Assembly: GCF_900188155.1 (NCBI RefSeq) | Contig: NZ_FZOG01000001.1 | Location: 1,217,899-1,281,898 of the forward strand | DNA: 64,000 bases | Direction: 5' to 3' | Source: Pseudomonas segetis | GTDB lineage: Bacteria > Pseudomonadota > Gammaproteobacteria > Pseudomonadales > Pseudomonadaceae | Shown: positions 39,066 to 48,047 of the stretch, piece by piece | How the letters are laid out: every line of letters starts with the position of its first letter | How positions within the stretch are numbered: position 1 is the first letter of the stretch | Position numbers and translations under genes: made by a program | The notes under the pieces: generated by a model | What the model was told of the DNA's origin: nothing | What the model saw: the letters and a program-made list of their open reading frames with translations, nothing else | The model's database searches: none

Positions 39066-39979
39066 GCCAAGAGCAGACAACTCGGTGCATCGCCATTATC
39101 GGAGGCGGGCTTATCGGTCGCGCTTGGGCTTTGGTTTTTGCCCGCGCAGGGTGCGACGTCAGGCTGTGGGACCCGGATCAGGATGTTCGTGCACGGGTAA
39201 TGGATGAACTCTCGGAAACATGTCGCCGCAGTGGCGACGATCCTGCTGCCCTCGCCCATGTAACTGTCTTGAGCAGCATGGCCGAGGCCGTAGACAAGGT
39301 GGAATGGGTGCAGGAAAACGGCCCGGAAAACCTTGAGATAAAGCGTGAAATTTACGCCGAGCTTGATCGTCTCACTGCACCGCAGGCTATTCTCGCCTCC
39401 TCTAGCTCAGCCTTGGTTGCTTCAAGCTTCGCCCAAGGCTTAGCTGGCCGTGCACGCATCCTAGTGGCGCACCCGGTAAATCCTCCCCATGTCATTCCAG
39501 TCGTCGAGCTATGCCCTGGCCCCGACACGGCACCAGAGGTAATGAACCGTGCTGAAGCACTGATGCATGCCGTGGCCCAGGTGCCAGTCCGGCTAAGCCG
39601 AGAGATCGACGGTTTCGTTCTTAACCGGCTGCAAGCCGTCGTCCTTGCCGAAGCATTGAGCCTAATCGAGCAAGGCGTGGTTACCCCACTGGGGCTGGAT
39701 GACACTATCCGTCATGGCCTGGGCCGGCGCTGGGTATTTCTGGGCCCGATGGCAACCATCAACCTGAACGCACCTGGCGGAGTGAAAGATTATCTCAAGC
39801 GCTACGGCCCAACCATGGCGCGCCTAAGCGACAACGCAGCCCGTGGAGAAGCCTTTAGCGAACGAGCTGCACAAATAGTTGCAGCCCAGATGCCTGCGCC
39901 ATCCGAGGTCCCGGAGCTAAGTCTGCGGCGAGATGCGCTGCTGGCTCAACTGAGCCGATTTCTTCATTCCAACAACTAG
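39062..39979 (+). CDS. 3-hydroxyacyl-CoA dehydrogenase-family protein (lambda-crystallin/L-gulonate dehydrogenase type)
   Basis: About 305 residues from the GTG at 39062, which overlaps the regulator stop and follows GGGAGG. It has a Rossmann motif (IIGGGLIGRAWA), QENGPEN, SSSSALVAS and the catalytic-His segment HPVNPPHVIPVVEL. The 'HPVNPP' form is that of lambda-crystallin/L-gulonate 3-dehydrogenases and some carnitine dehydrogenases, rather than fatty-acid enzymes. It should oxidise a beta-hydroxy acid to a beta-keto acid, which the next gene product could cleave. The substrate is unknown. Confidence 0.9.
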   Translation: MSQEQTTRCIAIIGGGLIGRAWALVFARAGCDVRLWDPDQDVRARVMDELSETCRRSGDDPAALAHVTVLSSMAEAVDKVEWVQENGPENLEIKREIYAELDRLTAPQAILASSSSALVASSFAQGLAGRARILVAHPVNPPHVIPVVELCPGPDTAPEVMNRAEALMHAVAQVPVRLSREIDGFVLNRLQAVVLAEALSLIEQGVVTPLGLDDTIRHGLGRRWVFLGPMATINLNAPGGVKDYLKRYGPTMARLSDNAARGEAFSERAAQIVAAQMPAPSEVPELSLRRDALLAQLSRFLHSNN

Positions 39980-39999
39980 CATCAGGAGAACAAGTCATC

Positions 40000-40932
40000 A
40001 TGTCCAGCAAACGCAAAGTTATCATTACCTGTGCCGTCACCGGTGCAATCCATACGCCATCGATGTCTGAGTACTTGCCCGTTACTGCCAATGAAATTGC
40101 AGAAGCGGCAATTGGCGCTGCTGAGGCGGGGGCTGCCATTGTTCATCTGCATGCGCGCAATCCAGAAGATGGTCGGCCCGACCAGACTGCCGAGGCCTTC
40201 CAGCCATTCCTGGAAGTGATCAAGCAGCGTTCGGATTGCGTGGTCAACATCACCACCGGTGGTGCCCCGACCATGAGTATCCAGGAACGGGTTCGCCCCG
40301 CCGCCAAATGGCAGCCCGAGGTTGCCTCTCTGAATATGGGTTCGATGAACTTTGGCCTGTTTCCAATGCTTAAACGCTTCGAAGGACAACTGAAGCACGA
40401 ATGGGAACGCAACTACATTGGCGACAAAGGCATTCTGTTCCACAACACCTTCGAGGATATTGAATACCTGCTCACAACCCTGGGCGCCAACGGCACGCGA
40501 TTCGAGTTTGAGTGCTATGACACTGCCCACCTCTATAACCTCAAGCACTTCGTCGATGCTGGCCTGGTTAGCGGTCCGCTTTTTATCCAGACAGCCTTTG
40601 GCTTGATGGGAGGCATAGGCGCGCATCCAGATGATGTGATGCATATGAAGCGTACGGCCGACCGCCTGTTTGGCGACACCTATGAGTGGTCGGTTCTAGG
40701 GGCGGGTCGCAATCAATTGCCAATCGCAGCAATGTCGGTTGCCATGGGCGGCCACGTACGTGTTGGACTTGAGGATTCGCTATGGGCTGGGCCTGGTCGC
40801 CTGGCAACTAGCAGTGCAGAACAGGTACTGGCTGCAAGGCAGGTTATCGAAGGCTTGGGGCTGACAATAGCCACCCCCGATGAAGCACGCGAAATGCTGC
40901 AACTCAAGGGGCCTGGCAAGGTAGCCTTTTAA
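40000..40932 (+). CDS. BKACE family beta-keto acid cleavage enzyme
   Basis: 310 residues, typical for the family once known as DUF849. The zinc-binding H49-L-H51 (VHLHARNP) and the conserved NITTGG and GLEDSLW segments are present. These enzymes condense a beta-keto acid with acetyl-CoA and release acetoacetate plus a new acyl-CoA, as in lysine fermentation or dehydrocarnitine degradation. The gene follows the hydroxy acid dehydrogenase by 20 bases with AGGAG before the ATG, so the two steps are probably consecutive. The exact keto acid cannot be named. Confidence 0.93.
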   Translation: MSSKRKVIITCAVTGAIHTPSMSEYLPVTANEIAEAAIGAAEAGAAIVHLHARNPEDGRPDQTAEAFQPFLEVIKQRSDCVVNITTGGAPTMSIQERVRPAAKWQPEVASLNMGSMNFGLFPMLKRFEGQLKHEWERNYIGDKGILFHNTFEDIEYLLTTLGANGTRFEFECYDTAHLYNLKHFVDAGLVSGPLFIQTAFGLMGGIGAHPDDVMHMKRTADRLFGDTYEWSVLGAGRNQLPIAAMSVAMGGHVRVGLEDSLWAGPGRLATSSAEQVLAARQVIEGLGLTIATPDEAREMLQLKGPGKVAF

Positions 40933-40957
40933 GCCCTCTCGGAAACAACCCCAGCAC

Positions 40958-40996
40958 AATCATCCGCCAGGCCCTGTCAGCACCTGGCGGATGATT
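40958..40996. terminator. Strong hairpin between convergent genes
   Basis: AATCATCCGCCAGG (40958-40971) pairs perfectly with CCTGGCGGATGATT (40983-40996) across an 11-base loop. It lies between the stop of the BKACE gene and the stop of the convergent pilus gene. The stem is strong but not followed by a clean T-run; it probably separates the two transcripts. Confidence 0.65.
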
Positions 40997-41002
40997 AGGG
41001 CA

Positions 41003-42019
41003 TTAATGATAGGTAATGGTAAAAATCAGGGCTGTATTGGCAGTGCCAGTGGTCACCTTAGAGGCTGTTTGGTAATACCGGGCCGCGAACGGAATCGAAT
41101 AATCGGCCACGCGGCCACTGTCGTACTCAGCCAACTGCGTTTTGGTCGCCAGGGCGAAAGGATTGCTGTTGCCATCGAGCAGTTGTATGCCAATTCCTGT
41201 AGCCGATGATGAGCTGTCGAGCGCTACGACCGACTGGCCGACTTCTGGAAGAATCGCTGTGAGTGGATCGAGCTGATAGAAAATGCCGTCGGCACCTGGC
41301 GGGCAACTTGTCAGCTCGATATTGAAGGCTTTCGCCGGCGTCGTAGAGCCTGGGCCGGAAAAGCTGCTAACCAGTTGCGCACCGAGGTCCACCGCCACAT
41401 CCGAGGTTTTGCATGTCTGTACACTGATTGTCACACTGGCAACCCGTACAGTCATGACAACCAGGCCGTCCAGGGAGAACGTTGCAACGGCGCTGATATT
41501 GATCCTGGTGGTTTGCAGTGGGCCAAGGGCAATGAGCTCGGCGCCAATCCGTCCGTCAATCCAGCTCCAGTTGCCTGTTTTCGACTCTGCGGCCCCTCCT
41601 CCCCAATAACGCCGACCATAGGCAGCGGAGTCATCGAAGAATCGTATCCCAACTGAAGGATTGTCTGTCGCGTAAGTGTAAGGCTCGCTGGAGAGCAGCG
41701 TACCCGCAACTGTCCGGCTGGCGGTGCCGGGGCTGGTGCAATTGGCATAGTTGGCCGAAAGCGATTTAGGCCGTTCTGAATAGGCGCCAATTGGAGTGCC
41801 AAAAGCCGTATTCGTTGAAGCAATAACCCCAGAGTTAGGCACCAGGTACTTGTTTTCAACCGAAAAGCCGTTGATAAACTTGCACTGAGCTTGGGCTGTG
41901 CCGAGCACTAAGGGCAGGAACAAAGCGACAATTAGGACGGCCAGGTACTTTAGGCGAATGTGCTTGAGTGTATACGGGGCATGGCAATCCCCTTGACCGG
42001 CCATATGTCGCGATGTCAT
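41003..42019 (-). CDS. Fimbrial tip/adhesin-like subunit, chaperone-usher type (third)
   Basis: 338 residues. A hydrophobic signal segment (LKYLAVLIVALFLPL) ends near AQAQC, and the C-terminus shows the pilin donor-strand pattern with alternating residues (FAARYYQTA...ALIFTITYH). A Cys pair in the second half (VQTCKTSD, LTSCPP) marks a pilin domain; the longer N-terminal half suggests a receptor-binding domain. It is the last gene of the pilus run. The ATG at 42019 follows AAGGGTG; an in-frame ATG at 42004 is possible. Which ligand it binds is unknown. Confidence 0.85.
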   Translation of the reverse strand: MTSRHMAGQGDCHAPYTLKHIRLKYLAVLIVALFLPLVLGTAQAQCKFINGFSVENKYLVPNSGVIASTNTAFGTPIGAYSERPKSLSANYANCTSPGTASRTVAGTLLSSEPYTYATDNPSVGIRFFDDSAAYGRRYWGGGAAESKTGNWSWIDGRIGAELIALGPLQTTRINISAVATFSLDGLVVMTVRVASVTISVQTCKTSDVAVDLGAQLVSSFSGPGSTTPAKAFNIELTSCPPGADGIFYQLDPLTAILPEVGQSVVALDSSSSATGIGIQLLDGNSNPFALATKTQLAEYDSGRVADYSIPFAARYYQTASKVTTGTANTALIFTITYH

Positions 42020-42242
42020 TGCATCACCCTTTTGGCCTGATTGTCCTATGTTTTTTTCCAGCCTTGCGCAAGGTTTCAGCCTGCCGCCCGAACAACAACC
42101 TAAGCGTCAAGCGCTTATCATCCCCAGTAGCCTGTCCAGGCATTTGCACACTCCATTGCATCAAGTTACTGAATCAGTCTATCCCAGTGTAGTCGCAGCC
42201 ATCCATCCTTGGTTGACTCTGGCCTGCATGGCTAACTGTTAC

Positions 42243-43274
42243 TCAGTTGTAACTGATGGTCACAACGGCTTGGGATTGCACGCTGCCAGACCTCACTGGT
42301 GCGCCTGTCTGTACGTACTCGGCGGTAAACGGCAAGCTGATGACGCTCGTATCCGCTTGCGGGTTGAGCAAAGGAAACAGGCTACCTCCTTGGTCGAACA
42401 CCTCGTTTGGCGCCAAGTACACAGGGCTGTCCTGATGCAACAGGCGCACCCCGACATTACTGGCGGTCGATCCGGAGACTAACTTCAGTGTATCGCTGGT
42501 GTTGCTAAGATCAGCCATGTCGCTGATATTGAAACGCGCGTCGACATAGGAACCACATTCAAAATCCAAGGTAAAGGGTGTCGAGCCCGCAGTGCTGCCA
42601 ACGCCACCCTTGAAGTCCGAGCGCGCAACTTCTGGCAATTGCACCTGGACGTCGGGAGTCACCAAACTGCAGGTTTCAGTAATCACCTCGGCGTTGACCG
42701 TAAGATTTAATATGCTGCCGGCTGCGGTGCGGTTCGACCATTCGGAGCCATTGCAACTCAGATACATCTGGATATTCAGACTTCCTGATGACAGGGCATT
42801 GGAAGTCTTGACCATACGAAAATGCAAAGGAATCGTCTGGTCCCCCGTTTGTATGGGAACCCCAGTGTCATGTCGGTTGGTTGAGTCCAAAGGCAATGAC
42901 TGCCCACTGCCGTCGAGGAACTGGTAGCCAATACCACTTGGCATGCCTGCATAGGTATAGACACCAGGAATGGTGGTTTCCATTGGTGTTGCGCCTCCCA
43001 CCGGGTTTACAGTCCACCCAGAGTTTCCTGCACAATAGGCTTGATTGTCGTCCCAGGCACTGGTGCAATTGATAGTCACCACAGTCATGGCATCCGAACC
43101 GGGAACAACAGACCCTATCGGTAGGTTCTCTGCGGCTGCGCTATCAAGCACACCATTCCAGGGCAATTGAGCCGAGCTACAATTGTTCGTGGTACCTGCC
43201 ATGGCCGGTTTGACTGGTATCAGGATAAGAGACACCACCAAGCATATGGTTAGAAATAGTAAGTTACGGCTCAT
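42243..43274 (-). CDS. Fimbrial tip/adhesin-like subunit, chaperone-usher type (second)
   Basis: About 343 residues from the ATG at 43274, which starts a signal peptide (MSRNLLFLTICLVVS..., cleavage near AMAG). There is a Cys-containing N-terminal domain followed by a pilin-like domain (VITETCSLVTP, LDFECGSY) ending in an alternating beta-strand (SQAVVTISYN) that would be capped by the chaperone. It sits between two related genes of the same layout. The N-terminal half shows no family I can name. Confidence 0.85.
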   Translation of the reverse strand: MSRNLLFLTICLVVSLILIPVKPAMAGTTNNCSSAQLPWNGVLDSAAAENLPIGSVVPGSDAMTVVTINCTSAWDDNQAYCAGNSGWTVNPVGGATPMETTIPGVYTYAGMPSGIGYQFLDGSGQSLPLDSTNRHDTGVPIQTGDQTIPLHFRMVKTSNALSSGSLNIQMYLSCNGSEWSNRTAAGSILNLTVNAEVITETCSLVTPDVQVQLPEVARSDFKGGVGSTAGSTPFTLDFECGSYVDARFNISDMADLSNTSDTLKLVSGSTASNVGVRLLHQDSPVYLAPNEVFDQGGSLFPLLNPQADTSVISLPFTAEYVQTGAPVRSGSVQSQAVVTISYN

Positions 43275-43371
43275 CGCTTTTCTCAATTGTAAATAGTAAA
43301 ACACTTAAAGCAGATAACATCAGATACTTAGTCAGAGCCAGCAACCGATGTTCAGTTGTTGTCGGCATACT

Positions 43372-44409
43372 CTAAGGTAAAGTAACAGTCACAATTGCCT
43401 GCGCTGTATAACTCCCACTTTCCACAGCAGCCCCCGGTAGCTTGCTAGGATAGGGTTTGAGCAAAAACGATGTGGTGTCGGAAACAACAGGCACTTCGAT
43501 AGCATTTTCAGCGCCCAAACCTACAGGGTTGTCGTCACCATCGTGCAATCCAATTCCTAGACCTCGCAAGTCGGTCAACAAGAGATTCCCCTCTGAACCC
43601 GAGGCGCTCTGGAACATGTAGCTGACCTTTCCGGAACTACCGATATTTACGCAATCCAAGCTCAGGTCAATGGACTTGGGCGTAAAGCCATATTTTGGCA
43701 GGCCGCCTTCGGTCAGCGCCGCCTTGTCGATGTCGCCCAAGTCAATGGTGAAGGTATCGCCTGCTCTGAATTGGCAAGAAGCAAGCACCTTGAGCCTAAT
43801 ATCAGCATTAACATGCGCGTAGGGATAGTTCATATCGACTGCAGCGCTACTGTCATTGATCTGCCAATACATAGTGGCCAGGCGCCCTGAATAGATGATT
43901 TCGCCTACGAAGGGTTTAGTAATCCTGAAGGCTACTTGACCTCGGCTACCAGTGCTGGCGTTGACAATGCCATTCTCAGGTGAACAAGGTGAACTCGCAG
44001 TATTGGGCACTTTGCTGAAGGGAACGAGAACATTATTAGAGCCCAAGACAAAAATACGGAGTCTGGCGTCTATATTATCGTTGAGTTTTAACCAGCCATC
44101 CGATGTCACTGTCAGGCCAGTTGTGCTAGTGAAGTAGGAGGTGTAACTCCCAGACTCTGGACAATTGCAGTTGCCTACACCACCTTGCCCGGTGTTGAAC
44201 GTTGTATCAACCCTCTCCCCTATTGATGCTTGCTCAGTAAAATCAAGCGCAATCACGTTATTGTGCTCTATCACCGGCGCGCCTTCGCACTGCCAGGCAG
44301 GTGGCTCTGCATGGGCGCTAAATGACCATCCCAAGGCGACTACTAAAGCAAGAATCCGGCCTGTCTCTGTGTGAGTTAAAGATCGTATGGCACAGTTATA
44401 AGTTTTCAT
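43372..44409 (-). CDS. Fimbrial tip/adhesin-like subunit, chaperone-usher type (first)
   Basis: About 345 residues; I chose the ATG at 44409 as the start nearest a recognisable signal peptide (to SAHAEPP). The N-terminal half carries a CNCP motif and many Ser/Thr residues. The C-terminal half is pilin-like (SCQFRAG, LDCVNIG, AQAIVTVTLP). It follows the usher gene after a hairpin. Alternative upstream ATGs would add up to 17 residues. It may be the usher-initiating tip adhesin. Confidence 0.83.
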   Translation of the reverse strand: MKTYNCAIRSLTHTETGRILALVVALGWSFSAHAEPPAWQCEGAPVIEHNNVIALDFTEQASIGERVDTTFNTGQGGVGNCNCPESGSYTSYFTSTTGLTVTSDGWLKLNDNIDARLRIFVLGSNNVLVPFSKVPNTASSPCSPENGIVNASTGSRGQVAFRITKPFVGEIIYSGRLATMYWQINDSSAAVDMNYPYAHVNADIRLKVLASCQFRAGDTFTIDLGDIDKAALTEGGLPKYGFTPKSIDLSLDCVNIGSSGKVSYMFQSASGSEGNLLLTDLRGLGIGLHDGDDNPVGLGAENAIEVPVVSDTTSFLLKPYPSKLPGAAVESGSYTAQAIVTVTLP

Positions 44410-44520
44410 CAGAAGACCCATCCGTTCCATAGCTGGCACACCGTAAGACGCACAACCCATGGTTAAACATATATTGATAACTGCTTCGAATTAAAAATCG
44501 ATAAACCCAAAAATAACATT

Positions 44521-44550
44521 CGTGTTCCACACATAATTGCGTGGAACACG
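44521..44550 (-). terminator. Hairpin after the usher gene
   Basis: CGTGTTCCAC (44521-44530) pairs perfectly with GTGGAACACG (44541-44550), ten bases beyond the usher stop. Read on the minus strand, the stem is followed by AATGTTATTTTTGG, a fair U-rich tract. It should terminate part of the transcription before the three tip-subunit genes. Confidence 0.65.
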
Positions 44551-44559
44551 CTGGCCCCA

Positions 44560-47130
44560 TCAACCATGGGCACAACTTGCTTCCACTTGCACATAGGGAT
44601 TGTCGCCCTGCTCATCGGCTGGGACTTGATAGTTCAACTGGCAGGATTCCTGTGAGGACTGGCCCCACACCACTTTCAAACCCTGGTGCTCGCCACGCAG
44701 GAAGATCAAACCACCCTGCCCGACCATGGCGACAGCCTGGTTGTCGGCATCAACCACGCTCGCACCAAATGGCACCTCGGGGTTCTGTACCCGTAGCAGT
44801 AGCGGCTTGCCGCTAATGGTTGCATAGTCGAGCCGCACCACGGCGCCACGGCGCGGCACCGCATTCTGCGAAGTGGTTTGCAACTCGACATCCACCGGCA
44901 AGCCGCGCGGGCTGATGCCAACCGGGTTATGACGGTAAGGCGTCAGGCCTGCCTTTAGCGCTTCGCCATTGCCATCAAGACGGTTACCCTGGCCGCTGGT
45001 TATTTCTGCGCCTGGAGCACCTTCGGCAACCAGCAATGCCATGGTTTCACCACGTTCCGGGCTGAACACTACGCCGCCAGAATGGACGACCACAGTACCG
45101 GTGGCCGAACCTGAATATTGCTTGTAGTCATCACCATGGCTGTAGCTGGCACCGAGCTGGGTTGCGGAGGTGCGATAGTTGAGGTTGCCACCGTAGGTGT
45201 TGTCGCTCTCGTTGTTGGTTTCCGAGCGACTGGCGTACACGCCGTAGTTCATTTCGCCGTACTCGCCAGCCGAGCCTGAAAGGTTGCTACGTATCGAGTT
45301 GTTATTGTCATCGTCCAGTGTTGCCGTGGTGGTCAACATCGGCCGACGCGCCCCTGAGCCCAGCGGAATACTGGCGCTGAGCATGTAGGTGTCATTGTTC
45401 TCGCCGTCCTGCATCTCGCGGCTGGCGGTCAGGTTCATATAGCCCCAACTGAAGCCTTTGCCATAGCCGAGCTGGAAGGTGGTGCTGTTGGACTGATCGC
45501 CCCAATAGTTGCGGGTCAGGCCGGTGAAGTTGAAGTCGCCGTAATCACCCAGCGGTTGGCTGATATTGACCTGAAAGCGGTTGCGTTCACGCAATGACGC
45601 CGAGTCAGCGTTCTCGCGCAGGCGGGCGAAGTCGCCGAAACTGAGGAACTCCTCGCTTGAGAACCGATAAGCCGCCAGGGAAAAATTGGTACGGGTAGCG
45701 TCCAGCAGCTTGCTGTAACTGATCCGGTAGCTTTGACCATTGAGGTCGCCGCCTATGGCATCTTCGCCCGAGCCAATGGTGGGCAAGCCTTTGGCTCGGG
45801 TGAAGGTTGCATCGAATGCCACCGCACCAATGGGGGTAGCGAAAGCCGCACCGGCCAGGGCCGAGCTGTAGTCTTCAGCAAGGATACCGCCGCCGTATGC
45901 GGTCAGCTTGTTGCTTATACCGCGACGATAAGTGGCCTGGGTGAACCAGGGCTCATCTTCAAGGTTGTCATCGCGATAATTGCCCGAAGCGATGTTAAAG
46001 CGCGAAGAACCCGGACGCAGCATTTGCACCACTGCAGCAAAGGGGACGATAAAGCTTTTTTCACGCCCGTCTGCCTCGGTGACGGTAACCTCAAGGTCAC
46101 CGGCATAACCGGTGGCGTAGAGATCGTCGATTACGAAAGCACCAGGTGCCACGCTGGTCTCATAAACCACATTGCCATTCTGGCTGATGGTGACCTTGGC
46201 GTTGGTTTCGGCAGTACCGCGGACAATAGGCGCGAAACCACGCTCGCTCTCCGGCAGCATGCTGTCGTCGCTGGCCAGTTGGATACCGGTGAACGGGATG
46301 CTGTCGAAGTCACTGCCCGGAGTGAAGTATTCACCGAGGGTGAGTTGCGACTGCAACATGTCGATATCGGTTTGCGCATAGCTGTTTTGCGAGCTGTACT
46401 CGCTCGGGCCATCGTCGCTGTCGCGATAATTGCCGTTATGGCGCAGGCGCCAGCCACTTACATTCAACCCAGCATTGATGTTTACGCTGTAGTCGGTGGT
46501 GGTATCCGCGCCATCGCGCTCGTTGCGAAATACGTTGCCGTGATAACCGAGGATGGCGGCGGTGATGCCTTCATCCCACTCGGTCGGATCGACGTAGCCG
46601 CGCTTGACGCGCCCGGCATAAGCCTGGGGGATGCTCAAGGTTCCGCTGAGTTCGGCCACGTCCATACTGAAGCTGGCGCCCGGTATGAGTGCCTGTACCT
46701 CAACGCAATCGCTGGCCAGAACTCGCGCAACCTGCTCCTGGTCGGGCAACTGTTCAAGCCTGGCGCCCCAACGTTTGGCGTCTGCGGTAGAGAAACAGAA
46801 GTGTTGATTACCTTCAACGTCAGTTACTCGTACGTCCTGACGTATACGTTCCTTGCCGTTGAGGGTGATATTCAAGGTGTAGGTGCCAGGCACGACAATG
46901 CCCGCCTTGGCAAAACGCGAAAGGTCGATATCCTGCCCCATTCCACGCAAGAAACCGCTATCGAAAACAGGACTGGTGGCGACCTCGACAGGGTCGACAG
47001 CAGCCAGTGTATTTGCGGCTGAAGACATGCCGATAATTGTGCATATTAACCGTGCCAAAGGAGTGAGCCGTAGCTTTCCATAAGCAACAGTCTGCCCACC
47101 CGTTGCATGACTGCAGCGGAAAATCTTCAT
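44560..47130 (-). CDS. Outer-membrane fimbrial usher (PapC/FimD family)
   Basis: 856 residues, normal for the family. A long basic signal region precedes the N-terminal chaperone-binding domain (FDSGFLRGMGQDIDLSRF, ITLNG). The 24-strand barrel with many Gly/Tyr/Asn repeats (YGKGFSWGYMNLTASREM) follows, then the C-terminal domains with a late Cys pair (ESCQLNYQVP, EASCAHG). It forms the pore through which chaperone-subunit complexes are secreted and assembled. The gene is 120 bases after the chaperone gene; its ATG has only a weak AGG upstream. Confidence 0.97.
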   Translation of the reverse strand: MKIFRCSHATGGQTVAYGKLRLTPLARLICTIIGMSSAANTLAAVDPVEVATSPVFDSGFLRGMGQDIDLSRFAKAGIVVPGTYTLNITLNGKERIRQDVRVTDVEGNQHFCFSTADAKRWGARLEQLPDQEQVARVLASDCVEVQALIPGASFSMDVAELSGTLSIPQAYAGRVKRGYVDPTEWDEGITAAILGYHGNVFRNERDGADTTTDYSVNINAGLNVSGWRLRHNGNYRDSDDGPSEYSSQNSYAQTDIDMLQSQLTLGEYFTPGSDFDSIPFTGIQLASDDSMLPESERGFAPIVRGTAETNAKVTISQNGNVVYETSVAPGAFVIDDLYATGYAGDLEVTVTEADGREKSFIVPFAAVVQMLRPGSSRFNIASGNYRDDNLEDEPWFTQATYRRGISNKLTAYGGGILAEDYSSALAGAAFATPIGAVAFDATFTRAKGLPTIGSGEDAIGGDLNGQSYRISYSKLLDATRTNFSLAAYRFSSEEFLSFGDFARLRENADSASLRERNRFQVNISQPLGDYGDFNFTGLTRNYWGDQSNSTTFQLGYGKGFSWGYMNLTASREMQDGENNDTYMLSASIPLGSGARRPMLTTTATLDDDNNNSIRSNLSGSAGEYGEMNYGVYASRSETNNESDNTYGGNLNYRTSATQLGASYSHGDDYKQYSGSATGTVVVHSGGVVFSPERGETMALLVAEGAPGAEITSGQGNRLDGNGEALKAGLTPYRHNPVGISPRGLPVDVELQTTSQNAVPRRGAVVRLDYATISGKPLLLRVQNPEVPFGASVVDADNQAVAMVGQGGLIFLRGEHQGLKVVWGQSSQESCQLNYQVPADEQGDNPYVQVEASCAHG

Positions 47131-47250
47131 TTTGATGACCTAGAATCTTCCAGAAAGACTTTTATGCGAGGCGAACAAACCCACCTACTGGAAACCAGGC
47201 AAGTTCACTTAGTGACGCCAGCGATAGCTAGGTAAAGCAGCAATCCTTGG

Positions 47251-47991
47251 CTAGCGTTTCAGTTCATAGCTCTGCTCTCGGCTAGCACCGAAATCATCAA
47301 GCCAGTTCACCTGGACTTGCCCGCTCGAAACTGGGCCATTGAGCCCTTTCAAAGGAAAATCTTGCGTCGCACGCGGTGCAACCATGCCACCGCTGTCGAG
47401 GCTGTACTTCTTGCCGCCCGCCTTCAGTTCTATATGGGCAAAACTGACATGAAAGGCGGAGTCATTGCGTGCTTGCAATGCATAACCGGTACTGGCGTGA
47501 ACCAGTGTCCAGCTCAGTTTTTCAACTGCATCTTGCAACTTGCCCTGAAGCCCTTCGGGACGGTAGAACAGCTTGAGTCGTGTACGAAATGCCAACTGCA
47601 TGACGTTGCGATCATCTGTACCCTCGGCCCTGGGCGGTACCTCCAGCACATTGAGCCAGAACACCGACTCTTGATCCTTTGGCAGTTGACCACCTACATG
47701 TACCACACGCAGCGTCTGCCCTTTGTTGGCTTCAACCCGTACCAAGGGTGGCAACACGACAAAAGGTAACTGCTCGGCACCTGGCTGTACCGAAGGATCG
47801 CCTGCATCAAGCCATGCCTGCACCAATGCGGGTTTATTGGCTGTGTTAGTCAAGCGAACGTTGATCTCACGTTCACCTGCCGGATAGATAAAGCGCGTCC
47901 CTGCGATCTGAACCCCTGCCTGCACCATCAGTGGAGCAACCAATAGCCCCGCAAGCAAACAGGATGTCATTTTTCTCAGAGCGCTACGCAT
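47251..47991 (-). CDS. Periplasmic fimbrial chaperone (PapD family)
   Basis: About 246 residues from the ATG at 47991, which has an excellent GAGGAGG upstream and starts a signal peptide cleaved near VQAG. The mature part is two Ig-like domains, with the FIYPAGEREINVRLTN start and the FWLNVLEVPP G1-strand region. A basic residue (FRTRLKLFYRP) is placed to anchor subunit C-termini. It folds and caps the pilins by donor-strand complementation and delivers them to the usher encoded next. Confidence 0.96.
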   Translation of the reverse strand: MRSALRKMTSCLLAGLLVAPLMVQAGVQIAGTRFIYPAGEREINVRLTNTANKPALVQAWLDAGDPSVQPGAEQLPFVVLPPLVRVEANKGQTLRVVHVGGQLPKDQESVFWLNVLEVPPRAEGTDDRNVMQLAFRTRLKLFYRPEGLQGKLQDAVEKLSWTLVHASTGYALQARNDSAFHVSFAHIELKAGGKKYSLDSGGMVAPRATQDFPLKGLNGPVSSGQVQVNWLDDFGASREQSYELKR

Positions 47992-48011
47992 ACCAACCTC
48001 CTCCTGAATAC

Positions 48012-48040
48012 CCCGGCCGCAGATCACTTCCACGGCCGGG
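48012..48040 (-). other. Hairpin between pilin and chaperone genes
   Basis: CCCGGCCG (48012-48019) pairs with CGGCCGGG (48033-48040) with a 13-base loop, directly after the pilin stop and before the chaperone ribosome-binding site. Such structures let the pilin message accumulate above the downstream genes. No T-run is present. Confidence 0.55.
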
Positions 48041-48047
48041 CAACGAG

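Noticed and set aside
42048..42482. Open frame of 144 codons on the + strand between and across two pilus genes
   Set aside because: Most of it is antisense to the second tip-subunit gene, and the rest lies in the gap with no Shine-Dalgarno.
45733..47022. Open frame of 429 codons on the + strand opposite the usher gene
   Set aside because: It is an exact antisense shadow of a full-length usher with clear domains; the predicted protein has no recognisable features.
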